Assembly (NCBI RefSeq): GCF_000423125.1
Contig: NZ_AUHJ01000014.1
Coordinates: 1 to 64,000, forward strand
Reading direction: 5' to 3'
Length of the DNA: 64,000 nt
From: Haliea salexigens DSM 19537
GTDB lineage: Bacteria; Pseudomonadota; Gammaproteobacteria; Pseudomonadales; Halieaceae
Position 1 is the stretch's first letter. Each line of letters begins with the position of its first letter. Below the pieces are notes generated by a model. The model saw nothing but the letters and a program-made list of their open reading frames with translations. It searched no databases and had not been told where the DNA came from. Below, in pieces: positions 8,307 to 18,665 of this stretch. The position numbers and the translations under genes are program-made.

Positions 8307-9137
8307 TCAGGCCAGTGCCCTCAGTGCTGGTGATTCGTTGGCTGCTCGTGCAACAAAGGCTGCCCAGGGTTCGGGTACCTGTTGCTGCACGGCGAGCGCC
8401 TGTTCCCGGGTGCCAAAGGCGGCAAATACACAGGAGCCAGTGCCGGTTAGCCGGGGCTCGGCAAATTGCCCAAGCCAGTCAAGCGCGTCACCTGTTTCAG
8501 GGTAGCGGGCCACAACCACCGGCTGGCAGTCGTTGCGATGTACCCCCTGAAAAAAGGCGGCCATTGTGATCGGCAGGCTGTCTCGTGTCAATTCCCGGTC
8601 GGAAAAAATTTCCGCCGTGGGCACGGCACAGCGCGGCTTGAGAACCAGGTACCAGGTATCCGGCAGCTCTACCGGGGTCAGCACCTCGCCGATGCCCTCC
8701 GCCCAGGCGCTGTGGCCAGCCACGAATACCGGTACGTCGGCACCCAGGGTGGCCCCCAGCGACTGCAACGCGGCCGTACTCATGTCCAGGCCCCACAGCC
8801 GGTTCAGTGCCAGCAGCGTGGAGGCCGCATTCGATGAGCCGCCGCCGAGGCCGCCGCCCATGGGGATCTGTTTATCGCAGGTGATGGTGGCGCCCAGCGT
8901 GCCGCGCTGCAGCAGTCGCGCCGCGCGCAGAATAAGATTATCGGCCGGCGCAATGTCGCTGCCCGGCATGTCCAGCCGCAGCGCGCCGCTGTCATCCGCG
9001 GCAAAAGTCATCCTGTCGCCCCAGTCCAGCAGCTGGAATACGGTTTGCAGAGTGTGATAACCGTCCGCCCGGCGCCCTGTGACATGCAGGAACAGGTTCA
9101 GCTTGGCCGGCGAAATCAGTGTCAGCATGCGATTCAT
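8307..9137 (-). CDS. ispE: 4-(cytidine 5'-diphospho)-2-C-methyl-D-erythritol kinase
   Basis: 276 aa GHMP-family kinase. Phosphorylates CDP-methylerythritol in the MEP (non-mevalonate) isoprenoid pathway. The start region has [20 protein letters not shown], the ATP-binding GHMP motif [15 protein letters not shown] lies near residues 88-102, and the C-terminal glycine-rich [10 protein letters not shown] near 235. It overlaps lolB by 4 nt (stop of lolB within the start of ispE), so translation is coupled. The lolB-ispE-tRNA-prs order is conserved in gammaproteobacteria. Confidence 0.97.
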   Translation of the reverse strand: MNRMLTLISPAKLNLFLHVTGRRADGYHTLQTVFQLLDWGDRMTFAADDSGALRLDMPGSDIAPADNLILRAARLLQRGTLGATITCDKQIPMGGGLGGGSSNAASTLLALNRLWGLDMSTAALQSLGATLGADVPVFVAGHSAWAEGIGEVLTPVELPDTWYLVLKPRCAVPTAEIFSDRELTRDSLPITMAAFFQGVHRNDCQPVVVARYPETGDALDWLGQFAEPRLTGTGSCVFAAFGTREQALAVQQQVPEPWAAFVARAANESPALRALA

Positions 9138-9739
9138 GGCGTACCGCCTGCCTGCCAGTGCTGAATGATGACTTTGGCGCGCGTTGCACCGCGCTCGAGG
9201 GTCAGCCGCGTCGGCAGGACATGAGCGCCTACCTGTTGATAGCGCTCGTAGCGGATCTGCCAGCCCGATTGCAGCAGCAGCTGCAGCAGGTTGTCGGCGA
9301 GATCCAGGGTGACAGGGGCGGGTTCCGGCGCCGGTATGCCTTTGAGCCAGTAGGGCAGGGATGCGAGCGGGAGATCCCAGCCAGTTTCCCGCGCCATCAC
9401 GTCCGGTGAGGAGAGGTCAAAGCGTCGCAGGGTTTCTCCCTGAGTGACTTCCAGGATGCGCCCGTCGCTGTGCAGCTGGGTGGCCTGCAGACCCAGCGGG
9501 CCGCTGAGTTGCACGGTGGTGGCGCTCTGCTGCTGCTGCCAGCTGAGGTTGGCGGACTCGGCCTGTTGGCCGTTGCGCAGGGCGATCTTGCCTGTGGCAG
9601 ACCAGTGCTCCAAAGCCAGCAACTGCTGCTTGCGCTGCAGCCAGGTATCCTCCGGGACTGGCGCCGTGGCGCACCCGGTCAGCCACACGCCCATGCACAA
9701 CAGGGCCACGTATCTGCAGTGGGACAGTAGCCGTTTCAC
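9134..9739 (-). CDS. lolB: Outer-membrane lipoprotein insertion factor LolB
   Basis: 201 aa. Receives lipoproteins from periplasmic LolA and inserts them in the outer membrane; itself an outer-membrane lipoprotein. The N-terminal signal ends in the lipobox LTGC with Cys near residue 23, followed by ATAPVPE and the motif EHWSATGKIALRNG, typical of the LolB beta-sheet core. It overlaps the upstream TPR lipoprotein gene by 4 nt and ispE by 4 nt. The aliphatic loop and length match the family. Confidence 0.93.
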   Translation of the reverse strand: MKRLLSHCRYVALLCMGVWLTGCATAPVPEDTWLQRKQQLLALEHWSATGKIALRNGQQAESANLSWQQQQSATTVQLSGPLGLQATQLHSDGRILEVTQGETLRRFDLSSPDVMARETGWDLPLASLPYWLKGIPAPEPAPVTLDLADNLLQLLLQSGWQIRYERYQQVGAHVLPTRLTLERGATRAKVIIQHWQAGGTP

Positions 9740-11496
9740 TCGCCGCTGAGCTGTGCGGGTGGCACCTGCAGGCGCTGCAGCGTCTGCAGCAGGGTGCGGT
9801 GTTCGGGGTCAAGCTGCAGGCCGCTGCGCCAGATGGCAAGGGCATCGTCTTCGCGCCCCAGGGTCCAGAGCACTTCGCCCAGGTGCGCCGCAACCTCCGG
9901 GTCCTGCAAGCCGGTCCAGGCACGCTGCAGGTAGTGCAGTGCTTCCTCGGCCCGTTCCTGCCGAAAAAGTACCCAGCCCATGCTGTCGAGAATGGCGGGT
10001 TCCTCTGGCGCCAGCGTGAGCGCGCGTGAAATCAGCTGCTCGGCCTCTGCAAAGCGGTTGCTGTTGTTGCTCAGTGTGTAGCCCAGGGCATTCAGGGCCG
10101 TCGCGTTGTTGGGGTTGCCTTGCAGGATGTAACGCAGGTCGGCCTCCATGCCTTCCAGGTCACCCAGCTGCTCGCGCAGCATGGCGCGGCTGTACCGCAG
10201 GGAGCTGGCATCCGGCAGTGCGGCCAGGGCCTGATCCAGCAGTGCCACGCTCGCGTCGAGCAGATCCGCCCGTGTGAGCAGTTCCGACTCCAGGGCAAAC
10301 AGCTGTTCAGCAACGGCGCTGTAGGCATCGCGCTGCTGATCGAAGAATGCCGCGCTTTCACTGACGTTGCCCTGTTCAATCAGCAGGCGGCCGACGCGCC
10401 CGCGGGCATTGAAAAACTCACGGCTGCCGGGGTCTTCTACCTTGCGGTAGGCGGCGATCGCCTCGTTCGGCCTATCCTCCTGTTCCAACACGCGGCCCAG
10501 GTAGTAATTAGCCTCATCAACCCGTTGCTCCAATGCCAGCACCTGGCGCAAATAGGCTTTGGCCGCGAGAGTGTCGCCGGCGTCCTGGTTGAGCAGCGCG
10601 AGAGAGAGAAGCAAATCACCGTCACGCGGGGAGCGCGCGGAGAGAATTTCAAACTGGCGGCGCGCGGCATCGATGTCCGAACGGGTCAGCAGGCGAGCGT
10701 ACTGCAGGCGCAGGACACTGTTGTCGGGTTGTTCGGCCAGCGCGGCCTCGATGCGCCGGAAGGGCTGCTTCTCTTCTGCCTCCACGCGTAGTTTGGCATC
10801 CAGCATGAGACCCTGCGTTTGCCCGGGCTCCTGTGCCAGCAAGCGCTCCACGGTGGCACGCGTGCCGGGCGTGTCTCCGAGTTCATCGAGAATCAGGGCG
10901 TGGGTAAGCAGCAGTCCGCTGTCCTCGGGGCGCTCGTTGAGCAGTGCGGCAACGGCGTCGGCGAGTGCCGCTTTCTCACCTGTCGGCAGGTCGCGGAAGC
11001 CGCTCAAGAGCATCGGAAAGTTGGCTTGCAGGTCGTTGCGGGCAACCACCGCGAGGTGTGGCACCGCCTGTGCGGGTTGGCCCTTGCGGATTAACAGGGT
11101 TGCCAGGGTGTTGTTGGCCTCGGCGCTGTCTGGTTCCAGCTCAACCCACAGGCCCACCGCCTCGTAGGCCTCGGGCTCGCGCTTCATGAACTGGGCGAGG
11201 TGCGTTGTGTGTGCGCTGACCGCCGGTTCGCGCAGCTTCGGCGCCTGCTGCAGATAGGTGGAAAGTGCCGTGTCGTAGTCGTTGCGGCGCAGGGCAAACT
11301 CAGCCACCAGCAGGGGGTAGATGCTGTCGGCCGGAAAAGCGCGCTCCGGGGGTTCGGGTGCTTCTGCCGTTGCGGTGTCTGCCGCTGCTGGCGGCGTGGC
11401 GTCAGGATCCGTTGCCGGCGAAGGGGCGGGGGTCGGGTTGGACGCACAACCCCCCAGCGCCAGCAGGAGCGCACTTGTCAGCAAGAGTCGGAGCAT
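9736..11496 (-). CDS. TPR-repeat lipoprotein upstream of lolB
   Basis: 586 aa with the start at 11496, chosen because it gives a clean lipoprotein signal (MLRLLLTSALLLALGGC, Cys 17); the frame stays open further but then runs into hemA in antisense. After a Pro/Thr/Ala-rich linker the protein is made of many tetratricopeptide-like repeats, e.g. NNTLATLLIRKGQPAQAV, RFAEAEQLISRALTLAPEEP and DSMGWVLFRQERAEEAL. Such proteins act as scaffolds. The family with this position (divergent from hemA, before lolB) is conserved in pseudomonads, but its exact function is not known to me. Coupled to lolB by a 4-nt overlap. Confidence 0.88.
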   Translation of the reverse strand: MLRLLLTSALLLALGGCASNPTPAPSPATDPDATPPAAADTATAEAPEPPERAFPADSIYPLLVAEFALRRNDYDTALSTYLQQAPKLREPAVSAHTTHLAQFMKREPEAYEAVGLWVELEPDSAEANNTLATLLIRKGQPAQAVPHLAVVARNDLQANFPMLLSGFRDLPTGEKAALADAVAALLNERPEDSGLLLTHALILDELGDTPGTRATVERLLAQEPGQTQGLMLDAKLRVEAEEKQPFRRIEAALAEQPDNSVLRLQYARLLTRSDIDAARRQFEILSARSPRDGDLLLSLALLNQDAGDTLAAKAYLRQVLALEQRVDEANYYLGRVLEQEDRPNEAIAAYRKVEDPGSREFFNARGRVGRLLIEQGNVSESAAFFDQQRDAYSAVAEQLFALESELLTRADLLDASVALLDQALAALPDASSLRYSRAMLREQLGDLEGMEADLRYILQGNPNNATALNALGYTLSNNSNRFAEAEQLISRALTLAPEEPAILDSMGWVLFRQERAEEALHYLQRAWTGLQDPEVAAHLGEVLWTLGREDDALAIWRSGLQLDPEHRTLLQTLQRLQVPPAQLSGE

Positions 11497-11710
11497 GGTC
11501 GGGGCAGCGATAGGGTTCCAGCTTGGGCCTCTAATATTGACACACTCGGCGGGTGAATCCCAAGTGTCGCGCGGGTCTTTGCTGTGGCGGGGGCGTAACA
11601 TGCCTGTCATTCGGCGTATAACTTGGTAGAATTGGTGCCCCTCAACACTGGATGTGGTCCGGTTCGCGGCGTCTTCCCGGCCCGCCACCCTCGGAGCCTC
11701 GCACGCGGTT
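11497..11710. promoter_or_regulatory. Divergent promoter region between the TPR lipoprotein gene and hemA
   Basis: 214 nt without a gene. On the plus strand TATAAC and TAGAAT elements near 11620-11632 could serve as a -10 for hemA, but no good -35 is visible. No clear promoter for the leftward gene can be assigned by eye. Confidence 0.35.
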
Positions 11711-13084
11711 ATGAACCTCATTGCCCTCGGAATCAACCACAACTCGGCTGGCGTCGAAGTGCGCGAGCGGGTGGCGTTTGCGCCGGAGCAGGTGACGGAA
11801 GCGCTTGAGGACGCCTGTGAGCATGCGGGGCTGGACGAGATCGTGATCCTGTCCACCTGCAATCGCACCGAGCTCTACGCCATGGTGCCGGAGGCCGCGC
11901 GGGGCGCCGAGAAGTCGGCGCAGCTGGTGGACTGGATTGCCAACTACCACCACCTGTCCCGCGATGAACTGCGCCGCGCTGCCTATTACTACGAAGCCGC
12001 GGATGCGCTGCGACACATGGTGAAAGTGGCCAGCGGGCTGGACTCCATGGTGTTGGGAGAGCCGCAGATATTCGGCCAGCTCAAGTCGGCCTACGCCGTC
12101 GCTGCCGAGGCCGGCACGATCGGTGCGGACATGGGCCGCCTGTTCCAGAAGATCTTTGCCCTGGCCAAGCGGGTGCGCACAGACACCGCCATCGGCGAAA
12201 ACCCGGTCTCGGTTGCCTACGCGGCGGTCGACCTCGCCGGACATATTTTTTCCGACCTGGCGGCTTGCGATGCGTTGTTAGTCGGTGCCGGTGAAACGAT
12301 TGAACTGGTGGCCCGGCACCTCATCGAGGCGGGTGTGCGGCGCATTGTGATCGCCAACCGAACGCTGGGCAGGGCGCGTGAGCTGGCGCAGAAGTTCGGT
12401 GCCGAGGCGGTGCTGCTGGCGGAAATTCCGGAACACTTGCCGCACGCGGATATCGTGATTACCTCCACGGCCAGCCAGCTGCCTATTCTGGGCAAGGGCG
12501 CGGTGGAACAGGCGATCAAGGTGCGCAAGCACCGGCCGGTATTGATGGTGGACATCGCTGTGCCGCGTGACATTGAAGCGCAGGTGGCCGAACTGCCGGA
12601 CGTGTATCTCTACACGGTGGATGACCTGCGGGACATCGTCGAGCAGAACCTGCGCAGCCGCCAGACGGAGGCGCGCAAGGCCGATCAGCTGATAGAAGAA
12701 GGCGTCAGCCAGTACCTGGAAGAGCTGCGCAGCCTTGCCGCGGTCGACAGCGTGCGCCAGTACCGTGACCTGGCTGAATCGATTCGCGAGCTGGAATTGC
12801 AGCGTGCCCTGCGCGCTCTGGCCCGCGGCGATGACCCGCAGCAAATCGTTGCGCAGCTCGCGCGCGGCATCACCAACAAGCTGATTCACGCCCCCACCGC
12901 CGGCCTCAAGCGCGCCAGTGCAGAGGGCCGACAGGATCTTCTGGCTGGCGCACGCCGACTGCTGGGACTGGAAGGTGCCGGCCCCACCATCCACAATGCC
13001 GGCACAGACAAGCCCGCCGACGGCGACGCAACATTGCCTGTCACATCGCAAGCCCAATCCCGAGTAGATCGAACCCTGCAATGA
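11711..13084 (+). CDS. hemA: Glutamyl-tRNA reductase
   Basis: 457 aa from the ATG at 11711, which gives the canonical [13 protein letters not shown] start. Reduces glutamyl-tRNA to glutamate-1-semialdehyde, the first step of C5-pathway tetrapyrrole synthesis. The catalytic Cys is in [12 protein letters not shown] (about 50), followed by [15 protein letters not shown] (about 105) and an NADPH-binding domain starting [16 protein letters not shown] (about 190). A C-terminal helical dimerisation domain follows, and then a Pro/Thr-rich tail. The stop overlaps the prfA start by 4 nt; hemA-prfA-prmC is a widespread arrangement. Confidence 0.97.
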   Translation: MNLIALGINHNSAGVEVRERVAFAPEQVTEALEDACEHAGLDEIVILSTCNRTELYAMVPEAARGAEKSAQLVDWIANYHHLSRDELRRAAYYYEAADALRHMVKVASGLDSMVLGEPQIFGQLKSAYAVAAEAGTIGADMGRLFQKIFALAKRVRTDTAIGENPVSVAYAAVDLAGHIFSDLAACDALLVGAGETIELVARHLIEAGVRRIVIANRTLGRARELAQKFGAEAVLLAEIPEHLPHADIVITSTASQLPILGKGAVEQAIKVRKHRPVLMVDIAVPRDIEAQVAELPDVYLYTVDDLRDIVEQNLRSRQTEARKADQLIEEGVSQYLEELRSLAAVDSVRQYRDLAESIRELELQRALRALARGDDPQQIVAQLARGITNKLIHAPTAGLKRASAEGRQDLLAGARRLLGLEGAGPTIHNAGTDKPADGDATLPVTSQAQSRVDRTLQ

Positions 13085-14166
13085 AAGCTTCCCTGCTGAC
13101 CAAACTGGATGCCCTCACTGATCGCCACGAGGAGGTATCGGCACTGCTCGGCGATGCCGAGACCATCGCTGACCAGAACCGCTTTCGGGAGCTGTCTCGC
13201 GAATTCTCCGAGCTGGAACAGGTGGTAAGCTGTTACCACGACTACAGCCGTGTGCGCGCAGACCTCGACGAGGCGCGCAGCATGCTGCAGGAGGCGGACG
13301 CCGACCTCGTGGCCATGGCGGAAGAGGAAATCAGCAGTGGTACCGAACGCCTTGAGACGCTGGAGCGGGAATTGCAGACGCTGCTGCTGCCCCGCGACCC
13401 GCAGGACTCCTGCAACGTGTTCCTGGAGATTCGCGCGGGCACGGGCGGTGACGAAGCGGCAATTTTCTCGGGTGACCTGTTTCGCATGTACAGCCGCTAC
13501 GCGGAAACCATGGGCTGGAAAATCGAGGTTCTCTCCGAGCGTCCGGGCGAGCACGGTGGCTTCAAGGAAATCATCAGCCTTGTCGAAGGGCGCGACGTGT
13601 ACGCCCACCTCAAATTCGAATCCGGTGCGCACCGGGTGCAGCGGGTTCCCGAAACAGAGTCGCAGGGGCGCATCCACACGTCGGCCTGCACTGTGGCCGT
13701 GATGCCGGAGCCGGACGAGGTGGCGGTGGGCGCCATCAGCAAGGGCGACATTCGCGTGGACACCTTTCGCGCCTCTGGCGCCGGTGGCCAGCACGTCAAC
13801 AAAACTGATTCCGCTGTGCGTATCACCCACCTGCCCAGTGGCATCGTGGTCGAATGCCAGGACGAGCGCTCGCAGCACAAGAACCGCGCGCGGGCCATGT
13901 CCCTGTTGCAGGCGAAACTGCAGACCTCGGCGCAGGACAAGCAGGCGGCAGAGCAGGCCGAGCAACGGCGCAATCTGGTCGGTACCGGTGACCGTTCGGA
14001 CCGTATCCGTACCTATAACTTCCCCCAGGGACGGGTGACAGATCATCGCATCAACCTGACGCTGTACAAACTCGACGAGGTGATTGCGGGCGAGCTGGGC
14101 GCCGTCATTGGCCCCCTGCGGCAGGAATACCAGGCCGACCAGCTGGCGGCTCTGGCGGCGCATTGA
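13081..14166 (+). CDS. prfA: Peptide chain release factor 1
   Basis: 361 aa, normal for RF1. Recognises UAA and UAG and triggers hydrolysis of peptidyl-tRNA. The GGQ motif is in [16 protein letters not shown] (about residues 235-237), and the glutamine there is the substrate of the methylase encoded next. The RF1 family signature [20 protein letters not shown] lies just upstream, near residues 181-200. The start overlaps the hemA stop and the stop overlaps the prmC start, indicating coupled translation of the hemA-prfA-prmC operon. Confidence 0.98.
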   Translation: MKASLLTKLDALTDRHEEVSALLGDAETIADQNRFRELSREFSELEQVVSCYHDYSRVRADLDEARSMLQEADADLVAMAEEEISSGTERLETLERELQTLLLPRDPQDSCNVFLEIRAGTGGDEAAIFSGDLFRMYSRYAETMGWKIEVLSERPGEHGGFKEIISLVEGRDVYAHLKFESGAHRVQRVPETESQGRIHTSACTVAVMPEPDEVAVGAISKGDIRVDTFRASGAGGQHVNKTDSAVRITHLPSGIVVECQDERSQHKNRARAMSLLQAKLQTSAQDKQAAEQAEQRRNLVGTGDRSDRIRTYNFPQGRVTDHRINLTLYKLDEVIAGELGAVIGPLRQEYQADQLAALAAH

Positions 14167-14999
14167 TGTCCGCCGTCGAGGCTTGCCTGCGCGCCGGCAA
14201 CGATCTGCCGGGTGACAGTGCACGCCGCGACGCCGAAATTCTTCTCACCCATGTCCTGGGCAAACCCCGCAGTTGGCTCTACGCCTGGCCGGATGCACAG
14301 CTGACGCCCGCGCAGGCCGAGCATTATGTCGAGCTGCTGGCCAGGCGCCGGGCGGGGGAGCCAGTGGCGTACCTGACTGGCGTGCGCGAGTTCTGGTCGC
14401 TGCACCTTGAGGTCACCTCGGCCACACTCATTCCGCGCCCGGAGACGGAAACCCTGGTTGACTGGGCGCTGGCGTTGCCCTTGCCGGCGGACGCCCGTGT
14501 GCTGGACCTCGGCACGGGCACTGGTGCCATTGCCATCGCCCTGGCGGTGGAGCGCACCGGTTGGGACGTCACCGCGCTGGATGCCGCCGCGCCCGCCCTC
14601 GCCGTGGCTGAGCGCAATGTCGCGCGGCTCTGCCCGGGCCGTGTGCAGTGCCTGCAGTCGCACTGGTTTGCCGCCGTGGCCGGCCAGCAGTACGCTCTGG
14701 TGGTGAGTAATCCGCCCTACGTAGAGAGCGACAGCCCCTGGCTGGCACAAGGTGACGTGCGCTTCGAGCCGGCCTCGGCACTGGTCGCCGGGGAGCAGGG
14801 GCTGGATGATCTCCAGGCACTGTGTGCGGCGGCACCGGCACATGTGGCGCCCGGCGGCTGGCTGCTGCTTGAGCACGGTTACCAGCAGGGGGTGGCGGTG
14901 CGCGAGCTGATGCGGGCGAGCGGCTTTGTCGCCGTTGAGACGCGCTGCGATCTCGCCGGCCATGAGCGGGTCACCGGTGGTTGCTGGCGTGCTGACTGA
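14166..14999 (+). CDS. prmC: Release-factor glutamine N5-methyltransferase
   Basis: 277 aa. Methylates the GGQ glutamine of RF1 and RF2 with S-adenosylmethionine. N-terminal helical substrate-binding domain, then a Rossmann methyltransferase with VLDLGTGTGAIAIAL (SAM-binding, about 112-126) and the catalytic NPPY in VVSNPPYVE (about 182-185). I take the ATG at 14166, which shares one base with the prfA stop; a TTG at 14163 is in frame directly before it. The 3' end overlaps the likely start of the ThiF-family gene that follows. Confidence 0.96.
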   Translation: MSAVEACLRAGNDLPGDSARRDAEILLTHVLGKPRSWLYAWPDAQLTPAQAEHYVELLARRRAGEPVAYLTGVREFWSLHLEVTSATLIPRPETETLVDWALALPLPADARVLDLGTGTGAIAIALAVERTGWDVTALDAAAPALAVAERNVARLCPGRVQCLQSHWFAAVAGQQYALVVSNPPYVESDSPWLAQGDVRFEPASALVAGEQGLDDLQALCAAAPAHVAPGGWLLLEHGYQQGVAVRELMRASGFVAVETRCDLAGHERVTGGCWRAD

Positions 15000-15747
15000 A
15001 TCCGAACTGGCGCGGTACAGCCGGCAGATTCTGCTGCCCGATTTCGATATTGCGGGGCAGGAGACACTGGGACGGGCCTGTGTGCTGATTGTGGGTCTGG
15101 GTGGTCTGGGCAGCCCGGCGGCGCTGTATCTCGCCGCGGCCGGGGTGGGTCACCTGCGGCTCGCTGACGGCGACACGGTGGAGCTGAGTAATCTGCAGCG
15201 GCAGATCGTACACGACGAGGCCTCGCTGGGGGTGAACAAGGCGCGGTCCGCGGCGCAGCGGTTGGCGGCCCTGAACAGCACCACGCAGTTGCACGTTTTC
15301 GAGGAACGCCTGCAGGGCAGGGCGCTGGCCGTTGCGATCGCCGGGGCGGACCTGGTGGTGGATGCCAGCGACAGCTTTGCCACTCGCTATGCCCTGAATC
15401 GGGCGTGTCTTGAGGCGGGGGTGCCGTTGCTGTCGGCCGCCGCAGTGCGCCTGGAAGGGCAGCTGGCCCTGTTCGATACGCGCTCGGGTGGAGCCTGTTA
15501 CCGCTGCCTGTATCCGCTGGCCGCGGCGGACGACCAGCGTCAGGCCTGCGCCGAGAGCGGCGTGCTCGGACCGGTGGTGGGCATACTGGGTTCGCTGCTG
15601 GCGCTGGAGGCGGTGAAATACCTGGCGGGCATGCAGACTTTACAAGACGAGGTGCTGATGCTGGATTTACGTACCCTCGCCCAGTACCGTCTGCGCCTCC
15701 AGCGCCGCCCGGAATGCAGCGATTGTGGCAGCGGCGCGGTGCCGTGA
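14962..15747 (+). CDS. moeB: MoeB/ThiF-family adenylyltransferase (E1-like)
   Basis: 261 aa from the ATG at 14962 (a GTG at 14989 is also possible). E1-like enzyme that adenylates the C-terminal glycine of a sulfur carrier such as MoaD or ThiS. Signs: YSRQILLPDFDIAGQE, the nucleotide loop VLIVGLGGLGSPAALYLA, DGDTVELSNLQRQIVH with the conserved Arg and Gln, and two zinc-binding Cys pairs, CYRC and CSDC near the C-terminus. It overlaps prmC by 38 nt. The prmC-moeB order is as in Pseudomonas, where it is annotated moeB; a ThiF or HesA assignment cannot be excluded from the sequence. Confidence 0.85.
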   Translation: MSGSPVVAGVLTESELARYSRQILLPDFDIAGQETLGRACVLIVGLGGLGSPAALYLAAAGVGHLRLADGDTVELSNLQRQIVHDEASLGVNKARSAAQRLAALNSTTQLHVFEERLQGRALAVAIAGADLVVDASDSFATRYALNRACLEAGVPLLSAAAVRLEGQLALFDTRSGGACYRCLYPLAAADDQRQACAESGVLGPVVGILGSLLALEAVKYLAGMQTLQDEVLMLDLRTLAQYRLRLQRRPECSDCGSGAVP

Positions 15748-15814
15748 GCGCACAGGGCGGCAAACTTTTTGCCCGCCGCGGGGTCACACAGTCACGCACG
15801 GGAGAGAATGCACT

Positions 15815-16429
15815 ATGAATTGGCTGGTCGGGCAATACTACCGCTTGCACAATGGGGTGTTTGGCGCTCTGCGCCACGTGGACTGGCTGGCGCCGCTGGC
15901 GCTCAGATTGTATCTGGTTCCGGTGTTCTGGATGGCGGGCACGCAGAAAATCGCTGGCATGGAGAGCACCATCGAGTGGTTCGGCAATGCACAGTGGGGC
16001 CTCGGCTTGCCGTTTCCCGCGGTGCTTGCCCACCTCGCTGCCTATACCGAGGCGATAGGCGCCCTGCTGTTGCTGATCGGCCTGGCGACACGCTGGGTGG
16101 CAGTGCCGCTGCTGATCACCATGCTGGTCGCCGCCTGGTCGGTGCACTGGCAGAACGGCTGGGCCGCGATTGCCGACTCAGGCGCGGAGAAGATAGCTGT
16201 GCGCCTTGGTACGGCGCGCGATATCCTGCGTGAGCACGGCAACTACAGCTGGCTCACGGAGCACGGTAACCTGGTGGTGCTCAATAATGGCATCGAGTTT
16301 GCCGCGACCTATTTCGTCATGCTGTTGGCGTTGTTGTTCACCGGCGGCGGGCGTTTTGTCAGCGTCGATTACTTCCTCGCGCGCCTGTATCCGCGCAGCG
16401 GCACGGCGCGGACAAAAATGCTAGACTAG
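15815..16429 (+). CDS. DoxX-family membrane protein
   Basis: 204 aa from the ATG at 15815 with GGAGAG 8 nt upstream. At least four hydrophobic segments: [20 protein letters not shown] (about 30), the region [19 protein letters not shown] (about 75), [16 protein letters not shown] (about 95) and a C-terminal segment [16 protein letters not shown] (about 170). Such inner-membrane DoxX/DoxD-type proteins are linked to redox and membrane integrity in some bacteria, but the role here is unknown. The slot after moeB in pseudomonads is held by murI, so this gene is a local replacement or insertion. Confidence 0.8.
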   Translation: MNWLVGQYYRLHNGVFGALRHVDWLAPLALRLYLVPVFWMAGTQKIAGMESTIEWFGNAQWGLGLPFPAVLAHLAAYTEAIGALLLLIGLATRWVAVPLLITMLVAAWSVHWQNGWAAIADSGAEKIAVRLGTARDILREHGNYSWLTEHGNLVVLNNGIEFAATYFVMLLALLFTGGGRFVSVDYFLARLYPRSGTARTKMLD

Positions 16430-16440
16430 CGCACCTTTGC

Positions 16441-17862
16441 ATGCTTGAACCCAGACAGGACGCAACCTTGATCAAGAGCTTACTCGGCCGTGGTAGCAAG
16501 AGCGCCAACAGCGACTCAGCCACGCCGCCCCCCCCGATAGCCACCGGCAGCGATTCGACCCATGATTCCACGCACGGCAAACCCGCGCGTGGCCCCGGCC
16601 ACAGTGACCGCGGCCAGGGCAAGTCCGGCAAGCAGCGCGCGCGCAAGGCCGCGGCCCCCGAAAAGCCCTGGAGCCTGGACGACTTCCCCGTGGAGCCCGA
16701 GGAGGGCAAGACGCGCTTCCATGACCTCGGCCTGCGGGACGAGTTGATGCGCGGCATCGCCGGTCTCGGCTTCAGCTATTGTTCGCCCATCCAGGCGGCA
16801 ATTCTGCCGCACACCCTGCAGGGTCACGACGCGATCGGCAAGGCGCAGACGGGTACCGGCAAGACCGCCGCATTCCTGATTACCGTGTTCAACGACCTGC
16901 TCTGCCATCCGCAGGAAGGTGAGCGTTTCCTCGGTGAGCCACGGGCCCTGGTGATTGCACCGACGCGGGAGCTGGTCATGCAGATTGCCGCCGATGCCGA
17001 GGATCTGGCGCGCTTTTCCGGCCTCAAAGTGGTGACGCTCATTGGCGGTATGGACTACCAGAAGCAGCTCAACCGGCTGAACAGCGATGTGGTCGACCTC
17101 GTGGTGGCCACTCCGGGGCGCTTGATCGACTTCATGCAGCGCCGCGACCTGTTCCTGGATCGCGTGGAAACGCTGGTGCTGGATGAAGCGGATCGCATGC
17201 TGGACATGGGCTTCATTCCCCAGGTGAAGCGCATTGTGCGTGCCACACCTGCCAAACAGGACCGGCAGACCCTGCTGTTTTCTGCGACCTTCACCCAGGA
17301 CATCATCAACCTGTCGCAACAGTGGACCTGGGAGCCGGTGACGGTGGAAATCGAGCCTGACCATGTCGCCACGGACTCCGTGGAGCAGAAGGTGTACCTG
17401 GTCAGCAGCGAGGAGCGCTACCGGCTGCTGGTCAACCTGGTGCGCAGCCCGGAAGCCAGCGCAGTGATCGTGTTTGCCAATCGCCGCGACCAGGTGCGCA
17501 GGCTGCATGAACGCTTGCGCAAGGCTGGCGTGTCCTGTGGCATTCTCTCAGGTGAAATTCCCCAGGCCAAGCGCACGAGCACCCTGGCGCAGTTCAAGAA
17601 GGGTGATATCAAGGTGCTGGTGGCCACCGATGTGGCGGGCCGCGGCATTCACGTCGACGGCGTGAGCCATGTAGTGAACTACAATCTGCCTGAAGACCCC
17701 GACGACTATGTGCACCGCATCGGGCGCACCGGACGGGCGGGCGCCACCGGGATTTCCATCAGCTTCGCCAGCGAAGACGATGCGTTCCTCCTGCCGGACA
17801 TCGAAGCCTTGCTGGGTGAGCGGCTCGAGTGTACGCACCCACCGAAATCACTGCTCGCGTAA
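16441..17862 (+). CDS. rhlB: DEAD-box ATP-dependent RNA helicase (RhlB type)
   Basis: 473 aa. RNA unwinding enzyme; RhlB works with RNase E in mRNA decay. A basic, Pro/Ser-rich N-terminal extension of ~75 residues precedes the helicase core: Q-motif region [13 protein letters not shown], motif [12 protein letters not shown], motif [15 protein letters not shown], motif III FSATF, and in domain 2 [18 protein letters not shown] and [10 protein letters not shown]. An alternative TTG start at 16468 would begin LIKSLLGRG. The 3' end overlaps the convergent cysZ gene by 15 nt. No RNase E scaffold gene is nearby, so the RhlB identity rests on core similarity and C-terminal shortness. Confidence 0.88.
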   Translation: MLEPRQDATLIKSLLGRGSKSANSDSATPPPPIATGSDSTHDSTHGKPARGPGHSDRGQGKSGKQRARKAAAPEKPWSLDDFPVEPEEGKTRFHDLGLRDELMRGIAGLGFSYCSPIQAAILPHTLQGHDAIGKAQTGTGKTAAFLITVFNDLLCHPQEGERFLGEPRALVIAPTRELVMQIAADAEDLARFSGLKVVTLIGGMDYQKQLNRLNSDVVDLVVATPGRLIDFMQRRDLFLDRVETLVLDEADRMLDMGFIPQVKRIVRATPAKQDRQTLLFSATFTQDIINLSQQWTWEPVTVEIEPDHVATDSVEQKVYLVSSEERYRLLVNLVRSPEASAVIVFANRRDQVRRLHERLRKAGVSCGILSGEIPQAKRTSTLAQFKKGDIKVLVATDVAGRGIHVDGVSHVVNYNLPEDPDDYVHRIGRTGRAGATGISISFASEDDAFLLPDIEALLGERLECTHPPKSLLA

Positions 17863-18582
17863 CTCCTCGCACCAGAGCAGGGTGGCGCCGACAACCGCCG
17901 CGGGTACCACGAAGAAATTGATCACGGGTATCCCGGCACAGAGCGCGACCACGCCGCCAAAACCCAGGCTGCTCAGCCGCTTGCGAGCCACCGCGGATTT
18001 CACTGCGGCAAACCCCAGTTGGTGGTTGTCTACCGGGTAGTCCACGAACTGGATGCTCATCATCCAGGCGCCAAGCAGGAACCAGAGCAGCGGTGCCGCC
18101 AGGTTGACACCCGGGACGAAACTGAGGATCAGCACCAGTAGTGCCATGGGAATGTAGTAGGCCAGCTTGGCCAGTTCCCGCAGCAGCGCGCGGGGCACTG
18201 AGAGCAGTGCTGCCACAGGTCCTTCCAGGGCATCAACGGGCTGTCCGGTGAGCAGCTCCTCGGCTTTTTCTGCAAGGAGGTTGTTGAACGGCGAGGCGAT
18301 CAGCAGCGCCACGGCGGTAAATGTGTAGCCGGCGATCAGGCCGAACACCGCCACCAGCAGTGGCCAGATTATCCATTCCAGAAAACCCAGCCAGCCCGGC
18401 AGGGCGGCCATCCACTCATTGATGGTGCGCCCGAGAAAGCTGAAGGTGAAGCCCAGCAGCGAGGCGAAGATGATGATGTTCACCAACAGGGGGACGATGA
18501 CGAACAGGCGCAGTGCGGGGTGAGTGAGTAAGCGGGCCCCGCGGAACAGATAGTCCGCGCCGCGAGCAAGGTTGCCTTCCAT
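17848..18582 (-). CDS. cysZ: CysZ-like sulfate transport/membrane protein
   Basis: 244 aa from the ATG at 18582. CysZ mediates sulfate entry for cysteine synthesis. The chain begins [20 protein letters not shown], then hydrophobic segments [20 protein letters not shown] (about 27), [19 protein letters not shown] (about 75), [20 protein letters not shown] (about 145) and [19 protein letters not shown] (about 215). The length and pattern match the EI24/CysZ family. It is divergent from smrA and runs into the 3' end of rhlB. No other sulfate-assimilation gene is near. Confidence 0.85.
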   Translation of the reverse strand: MEGNLARGADYLFRGARLLTHPALRLFVIVPLLVNIIIFASLLGFTFSFLGRTINEWMAALPGWLGFLEWIIWPLLVAVFGLIAGYTFTAVALLIASPFNNLLAEKAEELLTGQPVDALEGPVAALLSVPRALLRELAKLAYYIPMALLVLILSFVPGVNLAAPLLWFLLGAWMMSIQFVDYPVDNHQLGFAAVKSAVARKRLSSLGFGGVVALCAGIPVINFFVVPAAVVGATLLWCEELREQ

Positions 18583-18609
18583 TCTGAGTGTGACTCCTCG
18601 TTGGTGGGC

Positions 18610-18639
18610 GTGAAACCCGATGGGCTGGCGCGCTATAAT
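18610..18639 (+). promoter_or_regulatory. Putative sigma-70 promoter of smrA
   Basis: A perfect TATAAT at 18634-18639 is preceded by GTGAAA at 18610-18615 (18-bp spacer). Transcription would start about 20 nt before the smrA ATG, whose GGGAG ribosome-binding site follows. Confidence 0.5.
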
Positions 18640-18665
18640 GATGCACTGCATGGGAGCGGGAAGCC

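Noticed and set aside
12886-14223. 445-residue frame antisense to prfA
   Set aside because: Same artefact; no start signal and prfA is certain.
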